A DNA stretch of 64,000 bases from Clostridiaceae bacterium (GTDB lineage Bacteria > Bacillota > Clostridia > Lachnospirales > Lachnospiraceae): assembly GCA_009911065.1 (NCBI GenBank), contig QXWR01000003.1, positions 111,147 through 175,146 of the forward strand, given 5' to 3'. The notes under the pieces were generated by a model, which worked only from the letters and a program-made list of their open reading frames with translations, ran no database searches and was not told where the DNA came from. The translations under genes were made by a program, and so were the position numbers. Below are positions 26,280-35,537 of the stretch, in pieces. The number at the start of each line of letters is the position of its first letter. The stretch's first letter is position 1.

Positions 26280-27449
26280 TTAACTGCCGCTTTTTGCCAG
26301 AACTTCCGCCATCTCTTTTAAAGCCGGAAGATCCTTTTCCTTTAAAACCGACCGGATTGTTACCATTGGTTCCAGAATCTTTACTTCCTTCATGCCCTCT
26401 AAGATTCCTCTCATGGCCTTTCCTGCCATAGGCGCCCAGGTCCCGTTTTCCACAATTCCCACGGTTCGCTTCTGATAATTTTTCGAGCGGATATGCAGAA
26501 GAAATTCCTCCACACAAGGGAACACTCCGCCATCATAGGTCGCTCCTGCCACCACCATCCGGTCATAATAAAATGCCTTGCGAACAGCAAAAGACACATC
26601 AACCCGGGATAAATCCAAAACTTCTACAGTTTCCCCCTGCTCTTTTAAAAACTCTGCCAGCTTTCTGACAACATGGGCCGTATTCCCGTGAATGGAGCCA
26701 AATACTGCCAGCACGCCATGCTTTTCCGGCTGATAGCTACTCCAGGTCTGATACTTGTCCAGATAATATCCCATATTTTCTCTCAAAATAGGCCCGTGGA
26801 GAGGGCAAATCATCTGAATATCCAAACCAGCCGCCTTTTTCAAAAGTCCCTGAACCTGAACGCCATACTTACCTACAATATTCAGATAATACCGGGCTGC
26901 TTCCTCTGCCCAGTCCTCCTCTGCATCCATTGCCCCAAACTTTCCAAATCCATCTGCCGAAAAAAGAATTTTTTCCGACGATTCATAGGCAACCATCACT
27001 TCCGGCCAGTGAACCATGGGAGCCATGAAAAACTGCAGGGTATGGTTTCCCAGACAGATGGTATCTCCCTCCTTTACCACCGTCTTTCTTCCCTCTAAAT
27101 CCAAATCAAAAAACTGCGCCGCCATATCAAAGGTCTTGGCATTGCCCACCAGCTTGGCCTCCGGATACTTTCGGGCAAAACGCTCAATATTGGCACTGTG
27201 ATCTGGCTCCATATGGGATACCACCAGATAATCCACATGCCGGCCACCCAATATCTTTTCCAGATTGGCAAACCACTGTTCCGATACCCGATTATCCACA
27301 GTATCCATCACAGCCACCTTTTCATCCAGAATCACATAAGAATTGTAAGTGACTCCATTTGGCACTGGATATTGGCTTTCAAATAAATCCAGAGTCCGGT
27401 CGCTGACTCCGGCATAAAAAACAGAATCTGTAACATATGTGCTGCTCAT
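26280..27449 (-). CDS. fprA: A-type flavodiiron protein (FprA)
   Basis: A 389-residue two-domain protein: a metallo-beta-lactamase fold with the di-iron ligands HMEPDH (about residues 79-84), and a C-terminal flavodoxin domain from about residue 250 (AVFGSIHGNTAHV). FprA reduces oxygen or NO to protect anaerobes and takes electrons from rubredoxin or ferredoxin. No rubredoxin gene is adjacent. Length and motifs are normal. ATG 27449 is preceded by CAGGAGGAGCC, a strong ribosome site. Confidence 0.93.
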   Translation of the reverse strand: MSSTYVTDSVFYAGVSDRTLDLFESQYPVPNGVTYNSYVILDEKVAVMDTVDNRVSEQWFANLEKILGGRHVDYLVVSHMEPDHSANIERFARKYPEAKLVGNAKTFDMAAQFFDLDLEGRKTVVKEGDTICLGNHTLQFFMAPMVHWPEVMVAYESSEKILFSADGFGKFGAMDAEEDWAEEAARYYLNIVGKYGVQVQGLLKKAAGLDIQMICPLHGPILRENMGYYLDKYQTWSSYQPEKHGVLAVFGSIHGNTAHVVRKLAEFLKEQGETVEVLDLSRVDVSFAVRKAFYYDRMVVAGATYDGGVFPCVEEFLLHIRSKNYQKRTVGIVENGTWAPMAGKAMRGILEGMKEVKILEPMVTIRSVLKEKDLPALKEMAEVLAKSGS

Positions 27450-27579
27450 CTTGGCTCCTCCTGTGTTTTCTTAACAATTCAGACAAAATCCATCGGTCAA
27501 AAAATTCTTTTTAAAGTCAAATTCTCGTACAGACACAGCGCTTAGTTCATTGTCCTCGAAAATAACAGACTCCATTCTA

Positions 27580-28011
27580 TCACACTATGCCAACATTTTC
27601 TATTGGCAATCCTGACAAATTGTCCCGATTCACAGGGGGCAGTTTCCTCTCTCTGCCATATTTTTCCACCATCTTCACCACATCCCGGCGGGTATAGGGC
27701 TTTTCAATAAATCCAAATGCCTGAATCTTCCACGCCTCCAGAGAAAATCCTGGTATGCTGGACATAAGCACAACAGCCGGCGGATGTTCCAGCCGGTGAA
27801 GAGCTGACGCAAGGCTGATTCCGCTTATATCTGGCATAACAATATCTGTAAATACCAAGTCCACCTGATTCTCCCGGACAAAATCCACCACAGCCACCGC
27901 TTCCTCAAAACACCCCAAAAGCTCCACCTGTTCCATATTTCGAAAAATTCCCTGTATTTTCTCCAGCAGCTCCGGCGCATTATCCACCGCCACAACTCGG
28001 ATCTTCATCAT
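27580..28011 (-). CDS. Single-domain response regulator
   Basis: This 143-residue protein is only a receiver domain: acidic start (VVAVDNAPE), phospho-acceptor Asp in DLVFTDIVMPDISG (about residue 56), Ser in VVLMSS and Lys in FIEKPYTRRD. There is no output domain, so it must act by protein contact like CheY or Spo0F. No histidine kinase is next to it; it lies between the thiamine-type ABC genes and fprA. Confidence 0.85.
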   Translation of the reverse strand: MMKIRVVAVDNAPELLEKIQGIFRNMEQVELLGCFEEAVAVVDFVRENQVDLVFTDIVMPDISGISLASALHRLEHPPAVVLMSSIPGFSLEAWKIQAFGFIEKPYTRRDVVKMVEKYGRERKLPPVNRDNLSGLPIENVGIV

Positions 28012-28079
28012 TCATTCCACCTTCCTAACCGTATTCTTCCCATTTTATCACGGAAAAAAACCTTCACAAGGAATTTTTT

Positions 28080-28826
28080 TCAAACTGTATCACTTAAATG
28101 ATGTAATATCTGACGTTTATACGCTAAAAATTCATGGGAAAGAGGAAAATCCCGGCTTCTTGGCTTTGGCTCCTGAATCCGGATTTCCTTTGTAAGACGT
28201 CCTGGTTTCCCTGTAAGCAGGCAGATTCGGTCCGATAAAAGAATGGCTTCCTCTATATCGTGGGTGACAAACAAGGTGGAAAGATGAATTTGCTCCATCA
28301 CCTGAAGATACCATTCATGGATTTTGTTTTTTGTCATCATGTCCAGAGCCGAAAAGGGTTCGTCTAAAAGAGCCACTTTTTGGGAAAACAAATAGGTGCG
28401 CAAAAGAGCCGCTCTCTGTCTCATGCCGCCAGACATCTGAGACGGATACATTTTCTCAGTTCCGGTAAGTCCAAAGGGTCCAAAATATTCTCCTGCCTTC
28501 TCTCTGGCTTCTTTCTTCTTCATCCCCTTCACCAAAAGAGGAAGAGCCACATTGTCCAAAACCGTCCGGTAGGGAAGGAGAAGGTCTTTTTGAAGCATAT
28601 AGCTGACCTGACCTGGCTTTCCGGTTATGTCAATCCCATCCAGATAAACCTTACCTTCATCTGGCTGGATTAACCCGGCAATCACATTAAATAAGGTAGT
28701 TTTTCCTCCCCCGCTGACCCCCAAAAGGGAAACCAGCTCTCCCTCCTGTAATTTTAGAGAAATCTGTTCAATGATTGTCTGCCCGTCAAAAGACTTGGTA
28801 ATCCCCTCTGTTTTCAATACCGTCAT
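28080..28826 (-). CDS. ABC transporter ATP-binding protein (thiamine-precursor type, ThiZ-like)
   Basis: A 248-residue ATPase of the nitrate/sulfonate/taurine subfamily: Walker A GVSGGGKTT, Q-loop (MLQKDLLLPYRT), signature MSGGMRQRAALL, Walker B VALLDEPFSAL and switch His in FVTHDIEEA. It drives uptake by the permease encoded two genes upstream. Its ATG overlaps the TGA of the binding-protein gene (ATGA), so the pair is coupled. A TPP riboswitch at the operon head points to a thiamine precursor such as a hydroxymethylpyrimidine as substrate. Confidence 0.9.
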   Translation of the reverse strand: MTVLKTEGITKSFDGQTIIEQISLKLQEGELVSLLGVSGGGKTTLFNVIAGLIQPDEGKVYLDGIDITGKPGQVSYMLQKDLLLPYRTVLDNVALPLLVKGMKKKEAREKAGEYFGPFGLTGTEKMYPSQMSGGMRQRAALLRTYLFSQKVALLDEPFSALDMMTKNKIHEWYLQVMEQIHLSTLFVTHDIEEAILLSDRICLLTGKPGRLTKEIRIQEPKPRSRDFPLSHEFLAYKRQILHHLSDTV

Positions 28827-29866
28827 ACAGGACCTCTCTGTTGGGGCAGGTACTCATTGGTAAATCCTATATTTGGGGGCAGCTCTGGTTCTGAAAGCCC
28901 ATTTTCATTCAGCCAGGAATAAAAACCATTCCATCGTTTTTCATCCATATATCCCCATTTGGGGGCATCTGCCACATATTGATCCGAAAGATACTTCTGG
29001 CTTGCCAAAACCAGCTCATAATCCAGTTCAGGCACAGCCCTGCACAGAATGTCCGCCGCTTCCTTTGGATTCTTGGCCGCGTCTTCATAGCCTTTGGACA
29101 GAGCCGCAAGAAATGCTTTTGCTGTATCTGGCTCTTCCTCTAAAAACTGATTTCCTGCAATAATAACAGGAGTGTAGTAATCAAACACAGGATTCAAATC
29201 TGCAAATGCAAAATAATCGGTCTCCAAAGCTTCCACCTGGGTCTTCACCCCTGCCCAGCCATAATAAATCCAGATAGCATCCACAGACTTGGTTTTCAGG
29301 GCTGACACTTCATCTGTCACTGTGCTGAAAACCAGCTCCACCTTGTCAAAATCCCCCCCGTCTCCTTCCACCACATTTTTCAATGTGGCCAGTTCAATCG
29401 GCGATTCCCAAGTGGCATATTTCTTACCTTCCAAACCTTTTGGGGTATGAATCCCTTCTCCCTTCCGGGAGACGATTCCCGAAGTGTTGTGTTGTAAAAC
29501 CGCAGCCACCGCCTGAATGGGCAAAGCTCCTTCTCCCACAAGAGCCGGCGCCAAAGTATCTTGAAAACTCACCCCAAACTGAGCTTTTTGGGAGGCAACC
29601 AAAACCTCGGCGCCCCCTTCCGGCGGCTGTACAATCTCCACCTCCAGCCCCTCCTGGCGAAAATACCCTTTTTCACAAGCCACATACAGCCCAGTATGGT
29701 TGGTGTTAGGCGTCCAATCCAAAACAAAAGTAATCTTCCTTTTGTCCGCCACAGAATCATTTCCACGAAAGGATGGGTCCTCTTTCGAAGAATCTCCCTG
29801 AAAACTGCAGGCTGCCATTGTAATCCCCATCCCTCCGGCCAGTATCATTTTCCATATGTTCCTCAT
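28823..29866 (-). CDS. ABC substrate-binding lipoprotein, NMT1/THI5-like (ThiY type)
   Basis: The start is ATG 29866 after GGGAGG, giving a 347-residue lipoprotein with a signal peptide ending at lipobox MAAC (Cys about 20). The mature part opens with KITFVLDWTPNTNHTGLYVA, typical of THI5/NMT1-like proteins that bind pyrimidine precursors of thiamine. It overlaps the permease stop by four bases and the ATPase start by four, forming one translationally coupled transporter operon under the TPP riboswitch. Confidence 0.9.
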   Translation of the reverse strand: MRNIWKMILAGGMGITMAACSFQGDSSKEDPSFRGNDSVADKRKITFVLDWTPNTNHTGLYVACEKGYFRQEGLEVEIVQPPEGGAEVLVASQKAQFGVSFQDTLAPALVGEGALPIQAVAAVLQHNTSGIVSRKGEGIHTPKGLEGKKYATWESPIELATLKNVVEGDGGDFDKVELVFSTVTDEVSALKTKSVDAIWIYYGWAGVKTQVEALETDYFAFADLNPVFDYYTPVIIAGNQFLEEEPDTAKAFLAALSKGYEDAAKNPKEAADILCRAVPELDYELVLASQKYLSDQYVADAPKWGYMDEKRWNGFYSWLNENGLSEPELPPNIGFTNEYLPQQRGPV

Positions 29867-30654
29867 ACACGATTCCTCCCATGAGTCCCCTCTTCCCTGC
29901 GGCGCCAGGGCATACAAGCCCTTTCCAGCATTTCTACTCCCTTCATCAAAATCAGGCTAATCACTGAAATCAAAAAAATCACCGCAAACATTTTATCAAA
30001 AGAAAAGGCTTTTTTCACCCGTGTCATATAAACCCCAAGTCCCCCAAATCCCCCCAGCCATTCCGAGATCACCGCTCCCACCACTGCATAGGAAGCGGAA
30101 ATTCGAAGTCCGGAAAAAAATTGTTCCATAGCCCCCGGCAGCTTCATGTAAAGGAAAATCTGCCACTGCCCTGCCCCCATAGCCCGCATCAAATTTACTG
30201 CATCTGGGTCAACTGACTTAAATCCCGTCAGCAGACCTACAGCGATAGGGAAAAATGTGGTAATAACAATCAAAATCACCTTAGGCGTCATCTCATATCC
30301 AAACCACAGCACCAAAAGAGGCGCCACCGCCACAGCAGGAATGGTCTGAGTCAAAATCATCAGCGGGTAAAGAGCCTGATACAGCACATCAAACCGATCC
30401 ATAATCACTGCCATAAAAAATCCCAGGAAAATCCCCAAAGTCAGTCCCCAAAAAGCTTCCCCTAAAGTAACTGCCGAATGTTTCATCAAAGCAGGAAACT
30501 CTGACAAAAAAGCCTGTCCCACCTGGACCGGGGAAGGTAAAAGAAAAGCATCCACAAGTCCAAATCCTGTGACAAACTGCCACAGGATAAGAACCGCTGC
30601 AACTGCAGACCAGGACCACAGCTTACTGGTGATGTTTGGTAACTTTTTTGTCAA
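29863..30654 (-). CDS. ABC transporter permease (ThiX-like)
   Basis: A 263-residue membrane protein with about six spans and the EAA loop motif near RAMGAGQWQIFLYMKLPGA (about residues 160-178), where the ATPase docks. TTG 30654 is the likely start, after GGAGATG, and overlaps the end of the thiamine-binding-protein gene by 32 bases. It belongs to the SsuC/TauC-type permease family and forms the channel of the riboswitch-controlled transporter. Confidence 0.88.
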   Translation of the reverse strand: MTKKLPNITSKLWSWSAVAAVLILWQFVTGFGLVDAFLLPSPVQVGQAFLSEFPALMKHSAVTLGEAFWGLTLGIFLGFFMAVIMDRFDVLYQALYPLMILTQTIPAVAVAPLLVLWFGYEMTPKVILIVITTFFPIAVGLLTGFKSVDPDAVNLMRAMGAGQWQIFLYMKLPGAMEQFFSGLRISASYAVVGAVISEWLGGFGGLGVYMTRVKKAFSFDKMFAVIFLISVISLILMKGVEMLERACMPWRRREEGTHGRNRV

Positions 30655-30919
30655 TGGTCAGCACATCTCCTTCCGGACGGTAAGTGACTTTAATATAAGC
30701 AGCCACAGAAGGAGCACCTGCACGGATAGCAATATGCTGACATTCCTTTACAATATCCATCAGCTCATCATAATCCCCTTCAATAGCCGTCTCAAAAGGT
30801 CCCACATAACAGTTTAACCCTGTGCTTTTAATATAAGCAATGACCTCATCCACCACACGAATCAATTCCTCGTCATTGGCTGCCTCTGGCAATGACTGAA
30901 TCGCTACACTTGCGTTCAT
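30623..30919 (-). CDS. MTH1187/YkoF-type thiamine-binding protein (DUF77)
   Basis: The start is ATG 30919, six bases after AAAGGAG. The 98-residue product (ASVAIQSLPEA, STGLNCYVGPFETAIEGDYDELMDIV) matches the short thiamine/pyrimidine-binding family named after MTH1187, a ferredoxin-like fold that forms tetramers. It is the first gene after the TPP riboswitch and overlaps the permease gene, so it probably binds the imported ligand in the cytoplasm. Confidence 0.88.
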   Translation of the reverse strand: MNASVAIQSLPEAANDEELIRVVDEVIAYIKSTGLNCYVGPFETAIEGDYDELMDIVKECQHIAIRAGAPSVAAYIKVTYRPEGDVLTIDKKVTKHHQ

Positions 30920-31010
30920 AGTAAACTCCTTTCTTTTTAGCTGAAGCATATCTTTTAAACAAATCAAATCCCCATGCAAACACGGCACTTAACTCATTAC
31001 CCGCCGAAAT

Positions 31011-31038
31011 AAAAAATCCGTCTGGTTCTCCCAGACGG
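31011..31038 (-). terminator. Riboswitch-controlled intrinsic terminator
   Basis: On the minus strand CCGTCTGG-GAGAA-CCAGACGG is followed by ATTTTTTATTT. It lies between the TPP aptamer and the first gene, the expected expression platform. Confidence 0.88.
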
Positions 31039-31070
31039 ACGGATACTTTTCCTATCACAAAAAAAGTCAT

Positions 31071-31157
31071 TTCCTACGCTGGCATTATCCAGATCAGGTT
31101 CCAGGGTTTAAAATAAATCCTATTTTATCTCAGCCAGACCTACACTCCAGCACCCCT
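31071..31157 (-). ncRNA. TPP riboswitch (THI element)
   Basis: The minus strand has GGGGTGC near the 5' end, the CTGAGA loop, and the conserved GAACCTGATCTGGATAATGCCAGCGTAGG split across the second half. It binds thiamine pyrophosphate and, through the terminator at 31011-31038, shuts off the ABC operon. Confidence 0.95.
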
Positions 31158-31174
31158 TTTAATTGTCGTTTTTC

Positions 31175-31203
31175 AGTCTATCACAGTTTTCAGAAGAAGT
31201 CAA
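31175..31203 (-). promoter_or_regulatory. Promoter of the TPP-riboswitch operon
   Basis: TTGACT (31203-31198), 17-base spacer, TAGACT (31180-31175), just upstream of the aptamer. Confidence 0.65.
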
Positions 31204-31252
31204 CCGAATTTCTCTGTTGCTGCAACGAAGTACTAGAGTGTTTCTGGAACCA

Positions 31253-31277
31253 TTCTCTCATTCTTCTCTTGCGAACC
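31253..31277. repeat. Single arm of a dispersed palindromic repeat
   Basis: These 25 bases are identical to 60492-60516, where they form the right arm of a long nested palindrome. Here only one arm is seen, between the divergent TPP operon and ridA. Confidence 0.7.
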
Positions 31278-31315
31278 TCCCCCACCCTTTACCTCCTACC
31301 CCTCTGAACACCAAC

Positions 31316-31344
31316 TTGACATTTCCAGATTTTTCTGCTTTAAT
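31316..31344 (+). promoter_or_regulatory. Promoter of ridA
   Basis: TTGACA (31316-31321), 17-base spacer, TTTAAT (31339-31344), followed by AAGAAAGGAAAAG and ATG 31388. Confidence 0.7.
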
Positions 31345-31387
31345 CTCTATATACCCATAACTTTAAGCAAGAAAGGAAAAGAAAGAC

Positions 31388-31762
31388 ATGAATGTATTGG
31401 AAACCACGAAAGCCCCCGGCGCCATTGGACCCTATTCTCAGGGATTTGAAGTAAACGGCATGGTCTACACTTCAGGCCAGATTCCGGTAAATCCGGAAAA
31501 CGGACAGGTTCCAGAAGGTATCGCCGCCCAGGCAGAGCAGAGCTGCAAAAATGTAGGCGCTATTTTAGAAGCTGCTGGCATTGGATTTGAACATGTATTC
31601 AAAACCACCTGTTTTCTGGCAGATATGGCAGATTTTGCTGCATTTAATGAAGTATATGCCACCTACTTTACCTCCAAGCCAGCCAGAAGCTGCGTTGCTG
31701 TAAAAAGCCTTCCCAAAGGGGTTCTGTGCGAAATCGAAGCCATTGCAGTAAAGAATGCATAA
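31388..31762 (+). CDS. ridA: 2-iminobutanoate/2-iminopropanoate deaminase RidA
   Basis: A 124-residue member of the YjgF/YER057c/UK114 family. GPYSQG, VYTSGQIP and the C-terminal PARSCVAVKSLPKGVLCEIEA hold the active-site Arg and Glu. It hydrolyses reactive enamines and imines released by PLP enzymes. It is a single-gene unit with its own promoter and a downstream hairpin. Confidence 0.95.
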   Translation: MNVLETTKAPGAIGPYSQGFEVNGMVYTSGQIPVNPENGQVPEGIAAQAEQSCKNVGAILEAAGIGFEHVFKTTCFLADMADFAAFNEVYATYFTSKPARSCVAVKSLPKGVLCEIEAIAVKNA

Positions 31763-31787
31763 CATAAAAACAAAAAACAGCCGAAAG

Positions 31788-31821
31788 AAAGCGACGCAAA
31801 ATTTATCCCTTTGCGCCGCTT
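31788..31821. terminator. Convergent terminator after ridA
   Basis: AAAGCGACGCAAA pairs with TTTGCGCCGCTT with one mismatch and is followed by CTTTATCTTTC; it also faces the end of the leftward hydrolase gene. Confidence 0.55.
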
Positions 31822-31832
31822 CCTTTATCTTT

Positions 31833-33113
31833 CTATTTGATTTTTTTTGCCCCTGCAATCAGATAATGCCTCCCATTGGCAGAAGTCACCTGTTCTGCTT
31901 TTCCAAGAAGAGCTTTTTTCTTTAACTCCCTCCAGCCCATTTTCCCGCCAATATCCTGGCGCTCCTTTTCTTCCTCCTCCCAGTCGATTAGCTCTAAAAG
32001 CTGCAAGGCCATCTGATACTCCTTGGAGTCCAGGCACGAACTAATTTTTTCTTTTAATTTATGGAGACCAATCAACTCCCGAAGCGTCGCCTGATACTCC
32101 TTGTCACTGACAGGAAACAGATGAACCGGATTTCCGTCAAACCATCCCACATACCCACAATAAATCCCCTTTACCGACCACTCCACCGTACCGTAAAATT
32201 CTCCCAAATAATCCTTTTTAAGATAAGCTTCCGGAAGCTTCACCTGCTCCACCGTCTCGCTCATGGACATTCCCTGATTCATACAATCCAAAGTCTTTAA
32301 AAGAACATACTCCATAGCATCCCGGAAGGTTCCAACCTGATCCTTTATTTTCTCTCTGCCCAACAACGGTTTTGTATGTCCGGGAAGAAGGGCCTCTGCC
32401 TCATAGGAGAGAATCATGTCCAATGAATCAATCCATGTGGCAATATCCCGGTACTGAGTTCCCCGAATGGCATACAAATTAGGCCAGCAGCCATAGTAAT
32501 TATCTCCGGTGCAGATTACCTGATCATCCTCCAGCCAAATCAAAATCTGATCCTCCGTCTCTCCCACCGCCCTTACCATTTTAAGCTTCACTCCGTCAAT
32601 GACCCGCTCCACTTCCTTTTCCCGGTAAATAGTGGTGGGAGCCAGGATGTCGGGAGCGCCCTTTCCCATTGCTCTCCCCTCCCGGATTCCGATTCCCTGA
32701 CTGATATTTTCCTCATCTGTCAGCCCATATCCAAACTGGTCTCCTCCCCGCTGAATTAACACATCCTGGAGACGGTCATAATATTTTAACATCGGTCTTT
32801 CAGGAGCAAAAGCAATTACCTCTTTTACCGTATCCCGAAATACTCCTGCCCCGCCCCGGTGGTCCGGATGTCCATGGGTGTAGATTATGGTTTTTACCGG
32901 CTTGTCTGTAATCTCCCTCAGCTCTTTCTTCAAATCCTCCCCATAGCCCGGACTGTCCAGTGCGTCAATTAAAATCACAGAAGTATCCCCAATAATTCCA
33001 ATAGAATTGCTATGTCCATAGGCCAGAAAATGATAAATTCGGTCATTGACTTTTGTCAACGTCTTCTGGTAATTTGCCTCTGTAAATGCTTTTAATTTCT
33101 GTTCCCCTGTCAT
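31833..33113 (-). CDS. Alkyl-sulfatase-like metallo-beta-lactamase-fold hydrolase
   Basis: The start is ATG 33113 behind GGGAGG; the frame continues upstream without a ribosome site. The 426-residue protein has the MBL motif THGHPDHRGG (about residues 82-91), further ligands in CTGDNYYG and LLPGHTKP, and a C-terminal alkyl-sulfatase dimerisation region (YLKKDYLGEFYGTVEW, GWFDGNPVHLFP). SdsA-type enzymes cleave alkyl sulfates to alcohol and sulfate. There is no signal peptide, so it would work inside the cell. The natural substrate is uncertain. Confidence 0.82.
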   Translation of the reverse strand: MTGEQKLKAFTEANYQKTLTKVNDRIYHFLAYGHSNSIGIIGDTSVILIDALDSPGYGEDLKKELREITDKPVKTIIYTHGHPDHRGGAGVFRDTVKEVIAFAPERPMLKYYDRLQDVLIQRGGDQFGYGLTDEENISQGIGIREGRAMGKGAPDILAPTTIYREKEVERVIDGVKLKMVRAVGETEDQILIWLEDDQVICTGDNYYGCWPNLYAIRGTQYRDIATWIDSLDMILSYEAEALLPGHTKPLLGREKIKDQVGTFRDAMEYVLLKTLDCMNQGMSMSETVEQVKLPEAYLKKDYLGEFYGTVEWSVKGIYCGYVGWFDGNPVHLFPVSDKEYQATLRELIGLHKLKEKISSCLDSKEYQMALQLLELIDWEEEEKERQDIGGKMGWRELKKKALLGKAEQVTSANGRHYLIAGAKKIK

Positions 33114-33281
33114 CGGATTTTCCTCCCTGTTTATTTGCGAAAACCTTCCTAAATCTCTCCATTTTATCCGAGCATGTCTGAAAAATACGTTCTTCAGACA
33201 CACTCTAGCATATCACATTCTCTTTCTAAAAAAAAGTCTGAATTTTTTTATTGCAGTTCACCGGGAGCCGCCACAAACCTC

Positions 33282-33310
33282 TTGTTTTTCTGCCCCTCCA
33301 CTGGTATAAT
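33282..33310 (+). promoter_or_regulatory. Promoter of the chemoreceptor gene
   Basis: TTGTTT (33282-33287), 17-base spacer, TATAAT (33305-33310), about 105 bases before the start codon. Confidence 0.6.
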
Positions 33311-33415
33311 TATAGTATTACCGTATTCATTTTCATGTAAGCTATTTTTAAGTGAGACAACCAGAAAATGAAACGGAAAAAGGTTCGAAAGTAACTGGAA
33401 AAAGGAGATGGGAGT

Positions 33416-35422
33416 ATGAAAACAAAAAAAGATGCCGCCGGTGAAGCCGGCGCGTCACGACGAGGCATTGGAATTACAGGCAAACTGGCATTCTCCATTG
33501 TCGTAAGTGTTGTGATTGCTGTGGCAATTCTTCTTGCCGTAGTTTATTTTAAAATGTCACATGCACTGTTAGACAAAAGTGAACATTTGCTGAAAACCAC
33601 TACAGAACGGACGGTCCAGGAAACCAGAGCCTGGATGAACAAAACCCTGACCATGCTGGAAACCCAGCTGGATACTATCGAATACCAAGATATGGATATA
33701 TCGGCCATGACAAACTATATCCAACACACAGTCAACCAAAATGAAGCTTACCCCGCCGGATTGTACGTGGCCCTGACCGACGGCACCCTTCATCACGCTT
33801 CTTTCGTAGCCGGAGCAGATTACGATCCCACTGTAAAAATCTGGTATCAAAAGGGTCTTCAGTCGGATTCCTTTATTTTAAGCGATGCCTACTTAGACGA
33901 GGACAGCCAGTCCTATGTAGTAGGCGCTTCCTGTGTCTTAAAAAACCGCAATGGCCAAATACGGGGAGTGGCCGCTGCGGACGTATATCTGGATTCGATT
34001 TCCAACATTGTCAGTGAAATTCAGATTGAGGACACTGGCGGCATCTTTCTGGTAGATACTTTGACCAATACCATTATCGGCCATCGGGATAAATCACTTA
34101 CCGGACAGAATCTGGCCCAAATGACAGATGACATGTATGTTTATGCCAATCAGCAGATTCAGGGGAAAAAGACAGGCCTGTCCCTCTACCACAATACATA
34201 TATTCAGGTGGAAAACATTCCTGGCAGCAGCTGGGCAGCCGTGGCTTATGTATCCCGAAGTGAGGTTTTACAGGAGCTGAAACAGTTGACCATCAATATG
34301 CTGGCTGTGGCAGCTCTGGCGGTTTTACTATTGATTCTTCTGATTATAATTCAGGTTCGGCGTGTCATTGGACGCCCCATCAAGGAATTAAGTTTGGTGG
34401 CCACGCGAATCGCACAGGGAGAACTGGATCAGACCATTCATTATCATTCCGGCGATGAGCTTGGTGTTCTGGCCAATGACTTTAATCAGGTTACACTAAG
34501 GCTTCGGGACTATGTTGCCTACATTCAGGAAGTTTCGGAAAAACTGAGGGAAATCGCTTCAGGAAATCTCACATTCACCCTGAAACAACAGTACACCGGG
34601 GAGTTTGAGAAGATCAAAATTGCCCTGAACGAGATCTCCCATGCTTTAAACAACACTATGGGACAGCTGCAGGCTGCCTCCAGAGATGTGGCAGCAGGCG
34701 CCCAGCAGGTCTCCAACGGAGCTATGACCCTTTCTCAAGGTTCTACTGAGCAGGCATCCGAGGTTGAGACTCTGGCCGGACATATCAGCGCAGTGTCTGA
34801 CAGTGTACACAAAGTAGCACAAGGCGCAGAAAAAGTCAGCCTCATCTCTCAGGAAGTGAAGCGCGGACTTTTGTCCAGCAATGATAAAATGCAGAATATG
34901 ACCGAGGTCATTCAGCGAATCAGTGAAAAATCCACTGAAATCCACAAGATTGTGAAAACCATTGAAGACATTGCCTTCCAGACCAATATTTTGGCTCTGA
35001 ACGCCGCGGTGGAGGCCGCCAGAGCGGGAGCCGCAGGAAAAGGCTTTACTGTGGTTGCAGATGAGGTTCGCACTTTGGCTGGCAAATCTTCTGCCGCAGC
35101 TCAGGAAACCACGGTTTTGTTAAGCCAGACCGTGGAATCCATGAATGACGGAGTGCGTGCGGCTCAGGATACAGCAGATTCCATGTTAAAGGTAGTGGCG
35201 CAGGCGGACGAGATGAGCCGTCTGATCGATGGTATTGCACAATACACCAAAGAACAGGATGCCAACACAACCGACATCACCCGCGGAATTGAACAAATAT
35301 CCACAGTCGTTCAGACCAACGTTGCCACAGCAGAAGGCAGCGCCGCTGCCAGCGAAGAGCTGTCTGGTCAGGCTGTCATGCTGCGGGAGCTGGTAGCAAA
35401 GTTCCGTCTGCGGGAACAATAA
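33416..35422 (+). CDS. Methyl-accepting chemotaxis protein with Cache sensor
   Basis: A 668-residue chemoreceptor: a membrane span near residues 18-40, an extracellular dCache-like sensor (about 45-290), a second span (about 295-318), a HAMP domain (RVIGRPIKELSLVATRIAQGELD), and a long signalling hairpin ending with the highly conserved tip (IEDIAFQTNILALNAAVEAA, near 520-540) that contacts CheA and CheW. It senses a small ligand outside the cell and controls motility or another Che system. No che genes are nearby. ATG 33416 follows AAAGGAGATGGGAGT. Confidence 0.93.
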   Translation: MKTKKDAAGEAGASRRGIGITGKLAFSIVVSVVIAVAILLAVVYFKMSHALLDKSEHLLKTTTERTVQETRAWMNKTLTMLETQLDTIEYQDMDISAMTNYIQHTVNQNEAYPAGLYVALTDGTLHHASFVAGADYDPTVKIWYQKGLQSDSFILSDAYLDEDSQSYVVGASCVLKNRNGQIRGVAAADVYLDSISNIVSEIQIEDTGGIFLVDTLTNTIIGHRDKSLTGQNLAQMTDDMYVYANQQIQGKKTGLSLYHNTYIQVENIPGSSWAAVAYVSRSEVLQELKQLTINMLAVAALAVLLLILLIIIQVRRVIGRPIKELSLVATRIAQGELDQTIHYHSGDELGVLANDFNQVTLRLRDYVAYIQEVSEKLREIASGNLTFTLKQQYTGEFEKIKIALNEISHALNNTMGQLQAASRDVAAGAQQVSNGAMTLSQGSTEQASEVETLAGHISAVSDSVHKVAQGAEKVSLISQEVKRGLLSSNDKMQNMTEVIQRISEKSTEIHKIVKTIEDIAFQTNILALNAAVEAARAGAAGKGFTVVADEVRTLAGKSSAAAQETTVLLSQTVESMNDGVRAAQDTADSMLKVVAQADEMSRLIDGIAQYTKEQDANTTDITRGIEQISTVVQTNVATAEGSAAASEELSGQAVMLRELVAKFRLREQ

Positions 35423-35433
35423 GTTTTCCATCA

Positions 35434-35490
35434 AACAGGGATAAAGCAGCAAACCATTTTATGGCTTTTCTGACTTTATCCCTGTTTTTT
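35434..35490 (+). terminator. Terminator of the chemoreceptor gene
   Basis: AACAGGGATAAAG (35434-35446) pairs with CTTTATCCCTGTT (35474-35486) and is followed by six T. Confidence 0.85.
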
Positions 35491-35537
35491 CTTTCATTCC
35501 ATTAGTCTATTTACCGAAATGTATCTAAAATATCCGT

